NCBI RefSeq assembly: GCF_027923845.1
Contig: NZ_AP026933.1
Span: 1,550,001-1,614,000, forward strand
Reading direction: 5' to 3'
DNA length: 64,000 nucleotides
Origin: Spiroplasma ixodetis
GTDB lineage: Bacteria > Bacillota_I > Bacilli_A > Mycoplasmatales > VBWQ01
Position 1 is the stretch's first letter; the number at the start of each line of letters is the position of its first letter. Both the position numbers and the translations under genes were made by a program. The notes under the pieces are model-generated. The model did no database searches and was not told where the DNA came from. It saw only the letters and a list, made by a program, of their open reading frames with translations. This document shows positions 48,616-59,063 of this stretch, piece after piece.

Positions 48616-49863
48616 TTAGTTTGTTTCTGTTTCTGTGGAAACTTCGTTTGTGGTTTGTTGTTGTTTTCCATTGTTCTCTCCTATTAATTGGTTATTTTCG
48701 GGGTTAAATAATTTTAATTTAACAGTTAAATTATTAATTTCTTGTTCATCATTAATATTAAATGTTTTACTATTTAATAAATCTTTATCAACACTTACTA
48801 GTATTTGAATAAATTTAAGAATATCAATATTAAATTGTCATAATTTTTGTTCAATATAATTAATAGTTGAAATATTTACTGCTGTACTTTCGGGAACTGA
48901 TTGTTGTGCAGATTTCTTTTGACTTGGTATATGAATACCACAACGTTTAAATATTTCATTAACATTTCAATCGTATATATCAGTTAAATTTTTACCTTTA
49001 AAATTGCTATTTGTCATATTGATATTTTCGTTTTGTTCATTATTATCTCCACCACTTTTAAATATGTAGTTTTTAGTAACTAATGTTCTTACTGCTTCTT
49101 CTAATGCTGATTGAACATTACCATAGGTTTGACTAAATATAAATTTAGGTGAATTTAAAATTGTATCTAAAACAATTTGTTCATAAATAACATCTAATGC
49201 TTTAATTTTATCCATTACTTTATTACAATCTTCTAATTCATTTGCTTTATTTCGCATAATTGCTATTGGTATATAATTTATATTTAGTATTTGTTCTTGT
49301 GCTAAATTAGGATTATTAATGTATGATTTAAAATCTAATGGAAATTGTTTTTTATTATCACTAATACTATAAATTGCACGATTAATAGTTACTTGTTCAT
49401 TATTTAATGTATAAATTTCAAATAATCTTACAGTTTGTGCATTTTGTTGATAACTATCATAAAAAATAGTACATTGAATTAATTTGCCAGTAATATCATA
49501 AACTCTTTGTTGTATATCTACTACTTGAAAATATAAATCATCATTAGCAATATAAATTAAATAACCACTAATTCCTAATTTGCTTAATTTAAAAATAGAA
49601 TTTCAATTTTTTCTATAAAACTCTTGTTTAATTAAATATTGTTTAATAGTTTCATTATTAATTTCTAATGGTGCATTATATAAATTAGCATTATTTTCTG
49701 CTACAAAATCAGTAAAATAAGTTTCATGATTAAAATCATTAAAACCAAAATAATTTAAAATTGAAGCATGAGTACTTTTATTTTTATTAGTTAAAAATTT
49801 TACTTTTTCATTTTGATTATCACTAATATTACTTTTATCTTTTCTAAAAAATCTACCTAACAT
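48616..49863 (-). CDS. Putative phage portal protein
   Basis: 415 aa, intact. Portal-like order: N-terminal part with a clamp-like YFGFNDFNHETYFTDFVAEN; the middle NYIPIAIMRNKANELEDCNKVMDKIKALDVIYEQ, which mirrors portal proteins (a P-x-x-x-x-x-N core followed by the 'idalD..Y' helix); then FKGKNLTDIYDWNVNEIFKRCGI and ESTAVNISTINYIEQK, like the C-terminal portal helix of tailed phages of Gram-positive hosts. ATG 49863 follows aaggtgg. Its last bases overlap the start of the 677-aa gene. The TAA stop is supplied by the ISc duplication at 48616-48618, which restores the original stop. The assignment is by pattern, not search. Confidence 0.55.
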
Positions 49864-49879
49864 AATATTCACCACCTTT

Positions 49880-50002
49880 TTAAAAGATTTGATTAATTTT
49901 TAATACAATTTTTACTATAATAAATATAATTAAACCAGCAACAGCAGAAGATAATAAAACTCCAATTAAACCTAAAATAATTTTTATAATTTTAAAAAAC
50001 AT
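49880..50002 (-). CDS. Small single-helix membrane protein
   Basis: 40 aa: MFFKIIKIILGLIGVLLSS, then AVAGLIIFIIVKIVLKINQIF. Almost wholly hydrophobic with Lys at both ends, 16 bases before the portal-like start and four bases behind the fibre-like gene. Preceded by caggaa. It could be a holin-like or virion membrane protein; no family recognised. Confidence 0.5.
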   Translation of the reverse strand: MFFKIIKIILGLIGVLLSSAVAGLIIFIIVKIVLKINQIF

Positions 50003-50741
50003 AATATTATTCCTGTAATTCTTCTAATTTTCATGTATTACCTTTATAACTACCTTTAAGAGAGTAAATAGTAATAAATTTTGCATGATTGACTGATAAA
50101 ACTAATACATTACTATTATTGTTAAAAACTTCTATTTCTACACCTGCTATTCTATCATCAGTTATAATAAATTCTTGAATAGCATAAACTGGATTATATA
50201 TATTTCAAGAATAATAAACTCTATAATGTTTATTCTCTTGAAAATCATAAGTAATTTGTCAATTATCTCATTGATTTTTCTCTCTTGTTCCTACTTCTTT
50301 TCAATTTGAACCACTTGGACTTGGTGTTGGATTATTTTTTAATTCAATATCTCAAATATTTTCTTCTATTTCATTTGTAGTTAAACTACCAGACCTTATT
50401 TGTAATTTTGATTTAATATCAACTTTAATAGTATCTTGTAATTCTTCTAATGAAAATATATTCCCATATTGTTTATTTCCACCAATAATAATTAATTGAC
50501 TTTTATTACCATCAACAGTTCCTAATTTAATAATTAATGAAGCATCTTCATTATCAATTTTACCTTTAACAAGCATATAATCTCCACCTATATATGCAGA
50601 ACTCTTAAACTCTATTTTTATTTTTATACTTGTTTGATTAAAAGGTGGTTTATCTCATGTTATAAATACTCTATAATATTTATTAAAACTAAGAGCAAAA
50701 TCTTCTCATATACGATTATCAAGACTTTTACCAATTATTTG

Positions 50742-52116
50742 GGAAATGTTTAGTAATCTGTGTAACTTACAAAAATAACTATGTTTAATTAATTCTAGTA
50801 AATATAATTAAATGACTAGAAAGAGTGAGTTACAGATGGCTAAAAAAGATAACTTTAATAATAATGATCCAATATCAAAAGCAGTAGATTTATTACTAGA
50901 AAATACTAAAGATTTAACAACAGTTTTTAAACCTGGCGGTTTATATAAAGAATTAACAAAAAGATTAGTTGAAAAAATGTTGAATTCTGAAATGCAAAAT
51001 TATTTAGGATATGAAAAAAATCAACATAGTACTACTGAAAATGCTCGTAATGGTACAAGTTCAAAAAAATTAATAACTCAACAAGGTAAAATTGAAATTG
51101 ATGTACCAAGAGATCGCAATAGTAATTTTACTCCTGTAATAGTTCCTAAAAGGCAAAGAAGATTTGATGGTTTTGATCAACAAGTTCTTTCCTTGTATGC
51201 AAAAGGAATGACATTATCTGACATTAGAATGCAGTTGCAAGAGTTATATCATGGTGCTGATATTAGTGAAAGTGTTATTAGTCAAATTACTGATGATGTT
51301 ATTGATGATGTTAAAGCATGACAAAATCGACCATTAGAAAGTATTTATCCTATTGTTTATTTTGATTGTATAGTAGTTAAAGTACGACAAGATAAACGGA
51401 TTATTAACAAATCAGTTTATATAGCATTAGGAGTTGATTTAGAAGGCAAAAAAGATGTTTTAGGATTATGAATTAGTGAAAATGAAGGTTCTAAGTTTTG
51501 ATTATCTAATTTCACAGAAATGAAAAATCGTGGCTTAAATGATATTCTTATTGCTTGTAGTGATAATTTAACAGGCATGTCAGAAGCAATACAATCAGTT
51601 TATCCTAAAACAGAACATCAATTATGCATTGTTCATCAAATTAGAAATAGTTTAAAATATGTTTCATACAAACATCGAAAAGGTCTAGTTGCAGATTTAA
51701 AACCAATTTATAGTGCATGTAGTGAAGAACAAGCAATGCAAGCTTTAGAATCGTTTGAAAGTAAATGAAATAAACAATATCCTCAAATTACTAAATCTTG
51801 ATATAAAAATTGAGATAATTTAATGGTTTTTATTAGTTATCCAGTAGAAATCAAAAGAGTGATTTATACTACAAATGCTATTGAATCTGTTAATAGTCAA
51901 TTACGAAAAATCATCAGAAATAAAAAAGTTTTTCCTAATGATATGGCAGTTTTCAAAATATTTTACTTGGTAATTGAAAATATAACAAAAAAATGAACAT
52001 TGCCTATTCAAAATTGAAATACAGCAATTGCTCATTTTATGATAAAATTTGAAGACAGAATTAATCTAAATTAGTAACTTTGTAAAACAAAGATACACAG
52101 ATTATTAAAAAGCCTC
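50742..52116 (+). mobile_element. ISc copy 5 in map order (IS256-like), 1375 bp
   Basis: Flanks ATTATTTG (50734-50741) and ATTATTTT (52117-52124): a duplication with one mismatch, so either a later mutation or recombination between copies. Confidence 0.88.
50812..52074 (+). CDS. ISc transposase, IS256 family
   Basis: 420 aa, intact. One substitution near the N-terminus (ENTKDL where others have ENTEDL). Confidence 0.9.
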
Positions 52117-53489
52117 ATTATTTTTCAATTTTCTTTATCTTGTTTTTTATCAATATTAGTTTTATTTTCATTAATAGCACCAGCAACTGTTTTATTAGTA
52201 GTTTCTAAATTAGGAATTTCTTGATTTATAGCATTTATTTGAAATGCTATTGGAAACATTGCTTTTGTATCTTCTAATTTTTTATTTACTTCTTCTTTTT
52301 TATAATAATCTGATAAATCTGTACTTCCACCAGTAGCACTAATTTTATTATTTTCATCAATCTTAATATTTTCACCAGCAATTAATTTATCTTGTTTTTT
52401 ATCTAATAAATTATTAGTTTCTTGTTTTGTATAATAATCACGTTCAGTACCTTCTTCCGATATAAATTCAGTTGGTGTATCTATTCCTTGATATTGATAT
52501 ATTTCTTGTATATCACCAATTAAATTAATTTTTCCACGTTCAGGATAGGAATTACCTCCACCACTAAATTTTTTATTTCTATTGTCATAGTAAATAGTTC
52601 CAATATTTAAAATATTTTTATTTTGTATTTGTTCTTTATAAGTCATGGAATCAACATTTAACAATTCAAATTCATGAAAAATATTATTTAAATAAATTTT
52701 AATTATTTTATAAAATTTCATAAAGTTATTTTCTGTTGAATAGTGATAACTGATTTTAATAAAATATCATTTCAACATTTCTATATTATTATTTTCAACT
52801 TTTTTTCATAAAGGACTAGTTTCAATATTAAATCAATTATTTTTGATATCATCAATGTTTTCATTTGTTTTAGTTAATTCACTATTTAATTTGGTAATTT
52901 CATTTTCATTTGTAGTAATTCGTTTTTGTTGTTTAGCAGAAAAATCACAAGTTGGTGCATGCGTATAATCACCAATTTGTGGATTATTTTGTAATGCTTC
53001 GGGGGGTAATGTACCAATTTCATCAGATCAATCTAAAATCATTGTTTCAGTTTCTTTATCATAATCAGTTGCAACATAACCTTTATTAATAAATTTACTA
53101 ACAGGACCTCTATATATTTCATTTTCATTATCATCAACTAAATCATCATATAATTTAATTTGTTTTAATAATGTAAATTCTTTTTGTTCTTTAATTAATT
53201 CATCAACTTGATTTCTAGTATAAAATGCTTTTAAATCAATTTTTTCAACATCTATTTCATCATCATTATAACTTGAAAATATTTGTTTTAATTCTGTTAA
53301 TCTTGCTCATATTTTCATTCTACTTGGTGCTAAATCTCAAACATTAATCGTAGGAGTACTATTTGCACTAAATTGATTACCATTATTAAATTGAATAGTA
53401 GCATCAACATTAAATTCAATTGGTGTACGATTAAATACTCAATGTTCAACCATAACATAAACCATATCTCTTAATGTTTCTTTAATTAA

Positions 53490-53649
53490 TTAATCTTTAA
53501 AACTATCAAAAGGAAATTTAGATAAAATAAAATCAAGATAAGCATTAATATCATTTTGAGCACGAATAGCAAAAGTTTTAAATCAATCATTAACAATTGG
53601 TCATGTTTGTATATATTGCTGTGGCGTTTCTGGATGGGTTACACTTTAT
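53490..53649 (-). pseudogene. C-terminal stub of a phage gene, cut by ISe
   Basis: About 50 codons ending PETPQQYIQTWPIVNDW, then FKTFAIRAQNDINAYLDFI, up to LSKFPFDSFKD and TAA. In the same frame as the fibre-like gene downstream. It could be the N-terminal part of that gene separated by the TAA, or a separate gene. The 5' part is lost at the ISe junction. Confidence 0.45.
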
Positions 53650-53706
53650 TGGACACTAATTACATAGACAAGTGAACAAATTAGTTAAAAGAAAGGAATT
53701 ATAATT

Positions 53707-53985
53707 ATGGTCACTATTAACTCATATTCAGATGAATTTAAAAAACAAATAGTAGCTTTATATCAAAGTGGCAAATCAGTATCTTGCCTTGTTAAAGAAT
53801 ACAATGTTACAAGAGCAGCTACTTACAATTGAATTAAGCAATTTACTAATTCAGGTAGTTTTAAAACTAAAGATAATCTTTCAGATTTAGAAAAACAATT
53901 AATTCAAGCAAATAAAGAATTAAAACAGTTACGAATGGAAATTGATATTTTAAAGCAAGCAGCACTAATAATAGGCAGAAAGTAG
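53707..53985 (+). CDS. ISe OrfA, IS3-family helix-turn-helix protein
   Basis: 92 aa. Helix-turn-helix YSDEFKKQIVALYQSGKSV followed by VTRAATYNWIKQF and a leucine-zipper-like segment ending LRMEIDILKQAALIIGRK. Start follows gaaaggaatt. The end overlaps the OrfB frame (cagaaagtag), the usual -1 frameshift arrangement. Confidence 0.85.
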
Positions 53986-54026
53986 AGATTATTGCAAATA
54001 ATAAATCTAAATATAAAATTCGCACA

Positions 54027-54824
54027 ATGTGTCATTTTTTAAAACTCTCTAAATCAACATATTATTTTAATTTAAAGAAAAAAAATAAAATTCAAAATAA
54101 TATTTATGAACAAGCTGTTATTAGTGCTTTTAAAGAAAATAAAGAAGTTTATGGTACTAGAAGATTAAAAGTCATACTAGCAAACCAAGAAATTTATTTA
54201 TCACGCAGAAAAATTAAAGAAATTATGAATAAGCATAATTTAATATCAAAATACACTAAATTATCATTCAAAAATCATCATAATAAAGTCAATGATAGTC
54301 AAATTACCAATCTTGTTAATAGAGACTTTAATAATAGAATTAAAAATGAAGTTATTGTCAGTGATTTAACTTATGTTCAAGTTAATGGTAAATGAAACTA
54401 TATTTGCCTATTAGTAGACCTATTTAACCGCGAAATTATTGGACATAGTGTTGGAGTTAAAAAAGATGCATCATTAGTATATCAAGCATTTATGCACTCA
54501 AATCACTGTTTAAAAGATATTGAAATATTTCATACTGATCGCGGTAATGAATTCAATAATAAAATTATTGATAAACTTTTATTAGCTTTCAACATAACTC
54601 GATCTTTAAGCAAAAAAGGATGTCCTTATGACAATGCTGTTGCTGAAGCAACTTTTAAAACTTTCAAAATTGAATTTATTAATGATAAAAATTTTACATC
54701 ATTAATCCAATTAAAATTAGAATTATTTGATTACATCAATTGATATAACAACATAAGAATTCACAGTACTCTAAACTACCTAACTCCAATTAGTTATCAA
54801 AAACAAATGTCTACCAAAAAATAG
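54027..54824 (+). CDS. ISe OrfB, IS3-family integrase-type transposase
   Basis: 265 aa from the first Met; the frame is open back to the OrfA end (VEIIANNKSKYKIRTMCHF), so the natural product is probably an OrfAB fusion made by -1 frameshifting. Catalytic blocks VSDLTYVQVNGKW (Asp), IFHTDRGNEFNN (Asp) and AVAEATFKTFKIEF (Glu). Apparently intact. Confidence 0.88.
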
Positions 54825-54826
54825 TC

Positions 54827-55105
54827 CTAAAAAGGGTTGCCATTCCAACCACTATAAGTTCCAACATAAATATCACCATTTTGTGCAATTTCACTAGTGA
54901 TAACTGTTTCTTTATTCAATTGATTTTCTATTTTTTTAGGTGTAAATGGGTTATTATTTTCATTTGTAATAATAATGTCTTTATTATTTAATTTATTTGA
55001 TTTAAGACCATGACTTACAACATTATTCGTAAATACTGGTTTTAAATTACTTGCACTTGTACCTACCAAAGTAGAAACTACAAGCATACTTAATAAGTTT
55101 TTCAT
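54827..55105 (-). pseudogene. Secreted protein fragment truncated at the ISe junction
   Basis: 92 codons. Signal peptide MKNLLSMLVVSTLVGTSASN, then an Asn/Lys-rich linker and a final ITSEIAQNGDIYVGTYSGW. The TAG stop (54827-54829) uses a base of ISe, so the original protein was longer; NGDIYVGT segments are usually the first of several beta-strand repeats. Start follows aaaggagaac. It lies 39 bases behind ssb. Confidence 0.6.
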
Positions 55106-55144
55106 ATTATTGGTTCTCCTTTAATTTATAATTATTTAACACAA

Positions 55145-55624
55145 TTAATTATCTCAAACAATAACTTCTTCGTTAAAATCCAAATCATTATTTTCATATA
55201 AATTTTCAATTCCTGAATTATTTAAAGTATAATTAACATTTTTAAAAGCACTATCTAAATCAATTTTCTTATCAGTTGTTAATGTTTCATTTTCAATATT
55301 AGGATTATTTAAATTATTTTCCTGTTTGCGATAATCTAAAAAAGTAACATTTTCAGCAACAACTTCAGTAATATATTGTTCTTTTCTATCTTGATTTATT
55401 ATTTTTCTTACTGAAAGTCTTCCTGATAATGAAATCAAAGAACCTTTACCTAAATATTCACACATTTTTTCAGCAACTTTATTTCAAGCAACACATGAAA
55501 TAAAATCAGCTTGATTTGAAATATTATTAACTGCAATAGTAAAAAAAGTAAAAGGTTTTTCACTTTGAGTTTTATATAATTTTAAATCACGAGCAAGTCT
55601 GCCTATTAATATAACTTTGTTCAT
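55145..55624 (-). CDS. ssb: Single-stranded DNA-binding protein (SSB), mobile-element type
   Basis: 159 aa. N-terminal OB fold: MNKVILIGRLARDLKLYKT, FTFFTIAVNN, ADFISCVAWNKVAEKMCEYL, then KGSLISLSGRLSVRKIINQD and VVAENVTFLD, the usual SSB pattern. Acidic C-terminal tail ending FNEEVIVWDN, not the DDDIPF tip of host SSB. Start follows aaggagaacc, which lies in the end of the S1 gene one base upstream. Probably phage- or element-encoded replication SSB. Confidence 0.85.
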
Positions 55625-55625
55625 T

Positions 55626-55898
55626 TTATTGGTTCTCCTTATTTTTTGTTATTACATTTAAATTTTTAGTACTTAACGAAAGTTTTTTATTATCTTTATC
55701 AATACTAATAATTTCAACTTTGATAACTTCACCAATTGAAAAATAATCTTCTACATTATTTACAAAACTGTTACTTATATTAGAAATATGTATTAGTCCT
55801 GTGTAATTATTGGGACATTTACAAAAAACTCCAAAACTTACAATATTATTAATGGTTACTTCGATAATATCTCCAATTTTAAATTCTGTTTGTTCCAT
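55626..55898 (-). CDS. S1 RNA-binding domain protein
   Basis: 90 aa, a single S1 domain: KIGDIIEVTINNIVSFGVFCK, then NYTGLIHISNIS, VNNVEDYFSIGEVIKVEIISI and DKDNKKLSLSTK. General-stress-protein-13-like size. The start follows aaaggagaataaa. Adjacent to and probably co-translated with ssb. An RNA-binding or translation-modulating role is likely from the fold only. Confidence 0.85.
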   Translation of the reverse strand: MEQTEFKIGDIIEVTINNIVSFGVFCKCPNNYTGLIHISNISNSFVNNVEDYFSIGEVIKVEIISIDKDNKKLSLSTKNLNVITKNKENQ

Positions 55899-55946
55899 TT
55901 TTTATTCTCCTTTATTGATAAAATTATCTAAATATTTATATATTAA

Positions 55947-56885
55947 CGGACTTCTCCCCACATGTACTTGTGGAGGCAATAATGAAACTGAATGAATTCA
56001 ACAATGCTTTTCAAACTGAACAGCAATGTCTTGCATATATAGCAAATTTGAAAGAAAACAAATGTATTAGGTGTTTTAATTTTAATTTGAATACTTCTGA
56101 TTTAAAAAGAATGAGATGTTTAAAATGTAATCAAACATTTAGCATTCTCACAGGCACCATATTTTCAAGGTCACAAACATCTTTAACATCTTGGTTTTAT
56201 CTTATCTTTAGATGAATAAACACCAAACATGGAATTCCATCAACAGATATTGCAAAAGAATTGGGAGTGACTTTGAAAACTGCTTGAAGAATGACTCATA
56301 AAATCAGAACACGTATTGCAAAACAAAAACCTCAATTTATTGTTGAAGGTACAGTGCAAATTGATGAAATGTATCTTTCACATATGGGTTTTAAAAAACA
56401 AGGAAGATCCTTGGTGAATAAAACCTTGATTGTTGGCATTTATCAAAAAACAACCAATAATTTAATTGTGAAAGTATTGAAAAACGCAAAGAGTAAAAAT
56501 CTTTTGCAGTTTGCAAAAAACCACATTTCTTCAAAATGTCTTGTATATACTGATTCTTGAAAAGGATATTGCGATTTTAAATCAGTTTTCACTAAGCATG
56601 AAACAGTTAACCATCAAGATGGCTATGTTTCAAAAATTGGTGTAAATACCAACCAAATTGAATCAGTTTGAAAACATATAAGAAGAACATTTAAAACACA
56701 TATCAAAGTTGCAAAACATCATGTTCATTTATATGCTAAAGAAGCTGCATATAAATTCAACAAGATACCTAGTTTTGAAACTGTAATTCTATGTTTGATT
56801 TAAAAATGTGGGGAGAAGTCCGTAGATAGGCTTTTCTCAGCATTTATGTGATAAAATTAAAATAGTACATAAAGGGAGAAAAGCC
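55947..56885 (+). mobile_element. ISa copy 10, 939 bp
   Basis: Flanked by TATATTAA. Lies just upstream of the S1-ssb pair and may cut it from its original promoter. Confidence 0.92.
55982..56803 (+). CDS. ISa transposase (IS1595 family)
   Basis: 273 aa, intact. The ribosome site is ggaggc instead of ggaggg. Confidence 0.9.
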
Positions 56886-56898
56886 TATATTAATTATA

Positions 56899-56925
56899 CC
56901 ATTTTTTCTATATTAAATATAGAAA
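56899..56925. terminator. A/T hairpin between CxxC gene and ISa copy 10
   Basis: ttttttctatatt pairs with aatatagaaaaaa with almost no loop; a terminator-like palindrome that works on either strand. It follows the minus-strand 56962-57132 gene. Confidence 0.45.
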
Positions 56926-56961
56926 AAAACCTATATATTTAGTGTTTTTTGAGTATTATTT

Positions 56962-57132
56962 TTAATTGACATTTCAATTTTTATTATACTTTTTTTCTAT
57001 CATTTCTAAATGTTTGTCACACATTTTAAAATCACCCTTAATAGTTTTTTTGACATCTTTAATTTTCAAAGTTTTAGAACATTCTTTACAGCCTAACAAT
57101 CACGTGATATCTTTCCCGTCAACTTTTTGCAT
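56962..57132 (-). CDS. Small CxxC protein of unknown function
   Basis: 56 aa under code 4. Cysteines in GCKECSKT and a later CDKH suggest a metal-binding knuckle; the rest is basic. The start MQKVDGKDITWLLG follows aggtggtgg. In the accessory block of the phage-like island. No family recognised. Confidence 0.55.
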
Positions 57133-57185
57133 AAAACCACCACCTAAATTAATATGCCTTTATTTGGTTCATATTTGCCGTTTTT

Positions 57186-57238
57186 AGCGTTATTTGAGTT
57201 TATGAATACTAAACCATTCATAAACTCTTTTCAACGCT
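57186..57238. repeat. Long inverted repeat (hairpin) between two small genes
   Basis: agcgtt ... aacgct enclose a perfect 12-bp stem, gagtttatgaat (57196-57207) with attcataaactc (57216-57227), around an 8-base loop. It could be a terminator or processing site within the minus-strand operon, or an operator. Confidence 0.55.
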
Positions 57239-57284
57239 TTATATTTGTTAAAACACTATATTATTATACATTGTTCCACATTGT

Positions 57285-57587
57285 TTACAAATTCTGCTTT
57301 TCTTTAAAAGTTTTTAAAACAAAATTTTTTTCAATTTCTAAAATTTCATTTAGTGAAAAAGATTTATTAAATTTTTCATCTAAAGTCTTAATATAATATT
57401 GTCAATCTTGATTATCAGTTTTTAATCAAATAGTTTCACTTATCAATTTTTCTAAATCTCACAGTTGAAACACTAACATTGAAGTTTGAGAAATAAAATA
57501 AGCATTACAATTACCGCTTAAATTATTCTCCTTTAATCATTTTTGATAAGTTGATAAAAGCTCTTGTTCTTTACTTGTTAATTGCAT
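57285..57587 (-). CDS. Small helical protein of unknown function
   Basis: 100 aa with five TGA Trp codons. Starts MQLTSKEQELLSTYQKWL and is mostly amphipathic helix (FQLWDLEKLISETIWLK, FNKSFSLNEILEIEKNF). Start follows ggggatgag, which overlaps the stop region of the Nudix-like gene. Unrecognised; phage accessory by context. Confidence 0.6.
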
Positions 57588-57600
57588 TATTCTCATCCCC

Positions 57601-58221
57601 CTAATCTTTTCATGAATTTTGATTAGAATTATTATTATTACTTTTTTGTTCATTTAAAATTTGTAAAATCATATCTAATTTTTGATTTATGTTATTATCA
57701 AAACTAATCATATTTTTTAAAGTTAATTTACTATGTGTAGCTAGACTTAAAGCGTCATTTGATTTATTTAACTGCTTTGAACTAATAAATCTTGCACTAA
57801 TTTCTTTTTCACCAATTGAACCATCACCAGTACCTTTATATGTTTTTGTTAAATTTAGGTTTAATTTAGTTAAATCAATGCCATAAAAGTATCATAATTT
57901 AGTACTTGATTTATTTGCATAATGCTTTCCTAAATAATGAATCTTTACTTTTTTATTAGTAACATCAATACCACTCTCTTCTAACATTTCTTGAATTACT
58001 GTTTGATAGTGGTTATTTTTTCCAATTTCTCCCGTGATAGTACTGTATTTACTTATTTGCTTATTTTTAAATAAGGGATTGTATTCTGTTGATAATAAAT
58101 AATGATATTCATTATTTTTAACGACATAGGGTAAAATAGTAACTCCTTGGTTATTACATCAAGGTTCTTCAACACCATGCATAAATTCAACTTTAATTAA
58201 TTTTAAATATTCTTTATTCAT
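57601..58221 (-). CDS. Nudix-like hydrolase, altered Nudix box
   Basis: 206 aa. Residues around 72-93 read GEIGKNNHYQTVIQEMLEESGI, the Nudix box GX5EX7REUXEEXGU with several departures: the usual Arg before Glu is Gln and the first Glu is not in place, while the EExGI metal-binding end is kept. Flanking strands (TILPYVVKNNEYHYLLS before, KIHYLGKHYANKSSTKLWYFYGID after) fit the fold. Nudix proteins cleave nucleoside diphosphates linked to another group; the altered box may weaken catalysis. Start follows gaaaggaag behind a hairpin leader. Confidence 0.6.
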
Positions 58222-58253
58222 AAAAAATATCTTCCTTTCAAATAAAATTTAAA

Positions 58254-58290
58254 AATAAAAATTACAACCAAAGTAATAGGTTGTAACTCG
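58254..58290 (-). promoter_or_regulatory. Terminator-like leader hairpin before the Nudix-like gene
   Basis: On the minus strand ttacaacc pairs with ggttgtaa (plus 58262-58269 and 58279-58286), followed by a T-rich run (tttttattttt) and then gaaaggaag and the ATG. The layout matches the leaders of the three coiled-coil genes. Confidence 0.5.
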
Positions 58291-58349
58291 TTTATTTTTA
58301 AAATCTTTTTTTCATTTATAAAGAAGATAAAAAAATATATCTTTAGATA

Positions 58350-58484
58350 GGCTTATACTTTGCGAGAGTACCTAATACTTAAATATTGAATTTTTATGAT
58401 TTAAATCTATCATATTTATTTAATAAATCAAGTTTAAATAAAAAAATCGTTACCAGTGCCTCTCGCAAAAGCCACACCAGTAAC
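58350..58484 (-). promoter_or_regulatory. Terminator with a loop complementary to downstream RNA
   Basis: On the minus strand gttactggtg pairs with cactggtaac (58449-58458 with 58475-58484; two G-U) followed by gattttttt, an intrinsic terminator some 150 bases after the helicase stop. The 16-base loop contains tttgcgagag, and its exact complement ctctcgcaaa occurs about 90 bases further on (58359-58368), extended by ggctt / aagcc. A pseudoknot or a switch is possible. The remaining part of this 410-base gap holds no gene. Confidence 0.45.
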
Positions 58485-59063
58485 TAGATAATTGTACAAT
58501 AAATATGCAAATAAATGAATTATAAATAATAAATTTTCTATTTTTTACTGATTGATACATTAACTTTACGCTTACAATTTACATTAATACATAAATAAAA
58601 ATGACCATATTTACTTATTCTTAAAACCATAATTCATTTGCATAAGTAACAAACTTTGTTTTTTGTGTCAATATCCTTATTTTTAATAATTATTCCACAT
58701 AATTTGTAGTTTGGACAAGAAACATAAAAATTATTACTTTTTAATTTAATTTGACAAATTGGGAATTTTTTTATAATTAATTTATGTTCTTGTTTTTCTG
58801 TTTGATGTTTTATTTTAACATAATTATATTTTTTAATTTCATCAATATAAGGTGAATAATTTCCACTTTCAGTCAGCAAATAAACAATATTTTTAGTCCT
58901 TGTTAATGCTACATAAAAAATACGACGTTCTTCATTAGCATTCATTTCTTCATTAATATTTTCAAATAAACTACATACAGGGTCATTAATAATTTGAGAA
59001 GGTAATCCATGAAGATGATTACTAACATTTAATACAAAAACAAAATCAGCTTCTAATCCCTTA

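Larger units (their letters stand above)
43906..48671 (-). pseudogene. Large putative phage structural protein, split by ISd and ISc
   Basis: Rejoining across ISd copy 3 and ISc copy 4 gives an undamaged 677-aa frame. The ATG at 48671 follows aggagag and lies inside the 3' end of the portal-like gene, in another frame. Sequence features: Asn/Ile-rich throughout; DFTMQLNQRAS, IKAPRSMIFGNIKVLGEV and WNLAKQFIGQEKSVLDLIKISSGS in the middle; beta-rich C-terminus (LNRIEISGIFGAGNYDLILIT). No signal peptide. I do not recognise the family; position directly behind a portal-like gene suggests a head, collar or tail protein. The product is certainly broken here. Confidence 0.6.
50007..53465 (-). pseudogene. 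Putative phage fibre / appendage protein, split by ISc
   Basis: Rejoined across ISc copy 6 this is a 691-aa frame. Two segments of the form YYTKQETNNLLDKKQDKL and DYYKKEEVNKKLEDTKAMF, with GENIKIDENNKISATGG between, are typical of trimeric tail- or head-fibre proteins with short heptad linkers. The N-terminal region (TPIEFNVDATIQFNNGNQF, NVWDLAPSRMKIWARLTELKQIF) and the Ig-like C-terminus (YRVYYSWNIYNPVYAIQEF) also fit a virion surface protein. The start at 53465 is the first Met after an in-frame TAA at 53490; coding potential seems to continue upstream of that stop, so it may be a nonsense mutation. Confidence 0.6.
53650..54827 (+). mobile_element. ISe (IS3-like), single copy
   Basis: Begins ggacactaattacatagac and ends tctaccaaaaaatagtcc, imperfect inverted repeats. 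No matching target duplication is seen (left flank ...ttt, right flank aaa...), so the flanks have probably been rearranged. Confidence 0.75.

Noticed and set aside
56966-57396. Two hydrophobic plus-strand frames resembling membrane proteins
   Set aside because: They mirror the minus-strand CxxC and 100-aa genes, which have proper ribosome sites and operon spacing.
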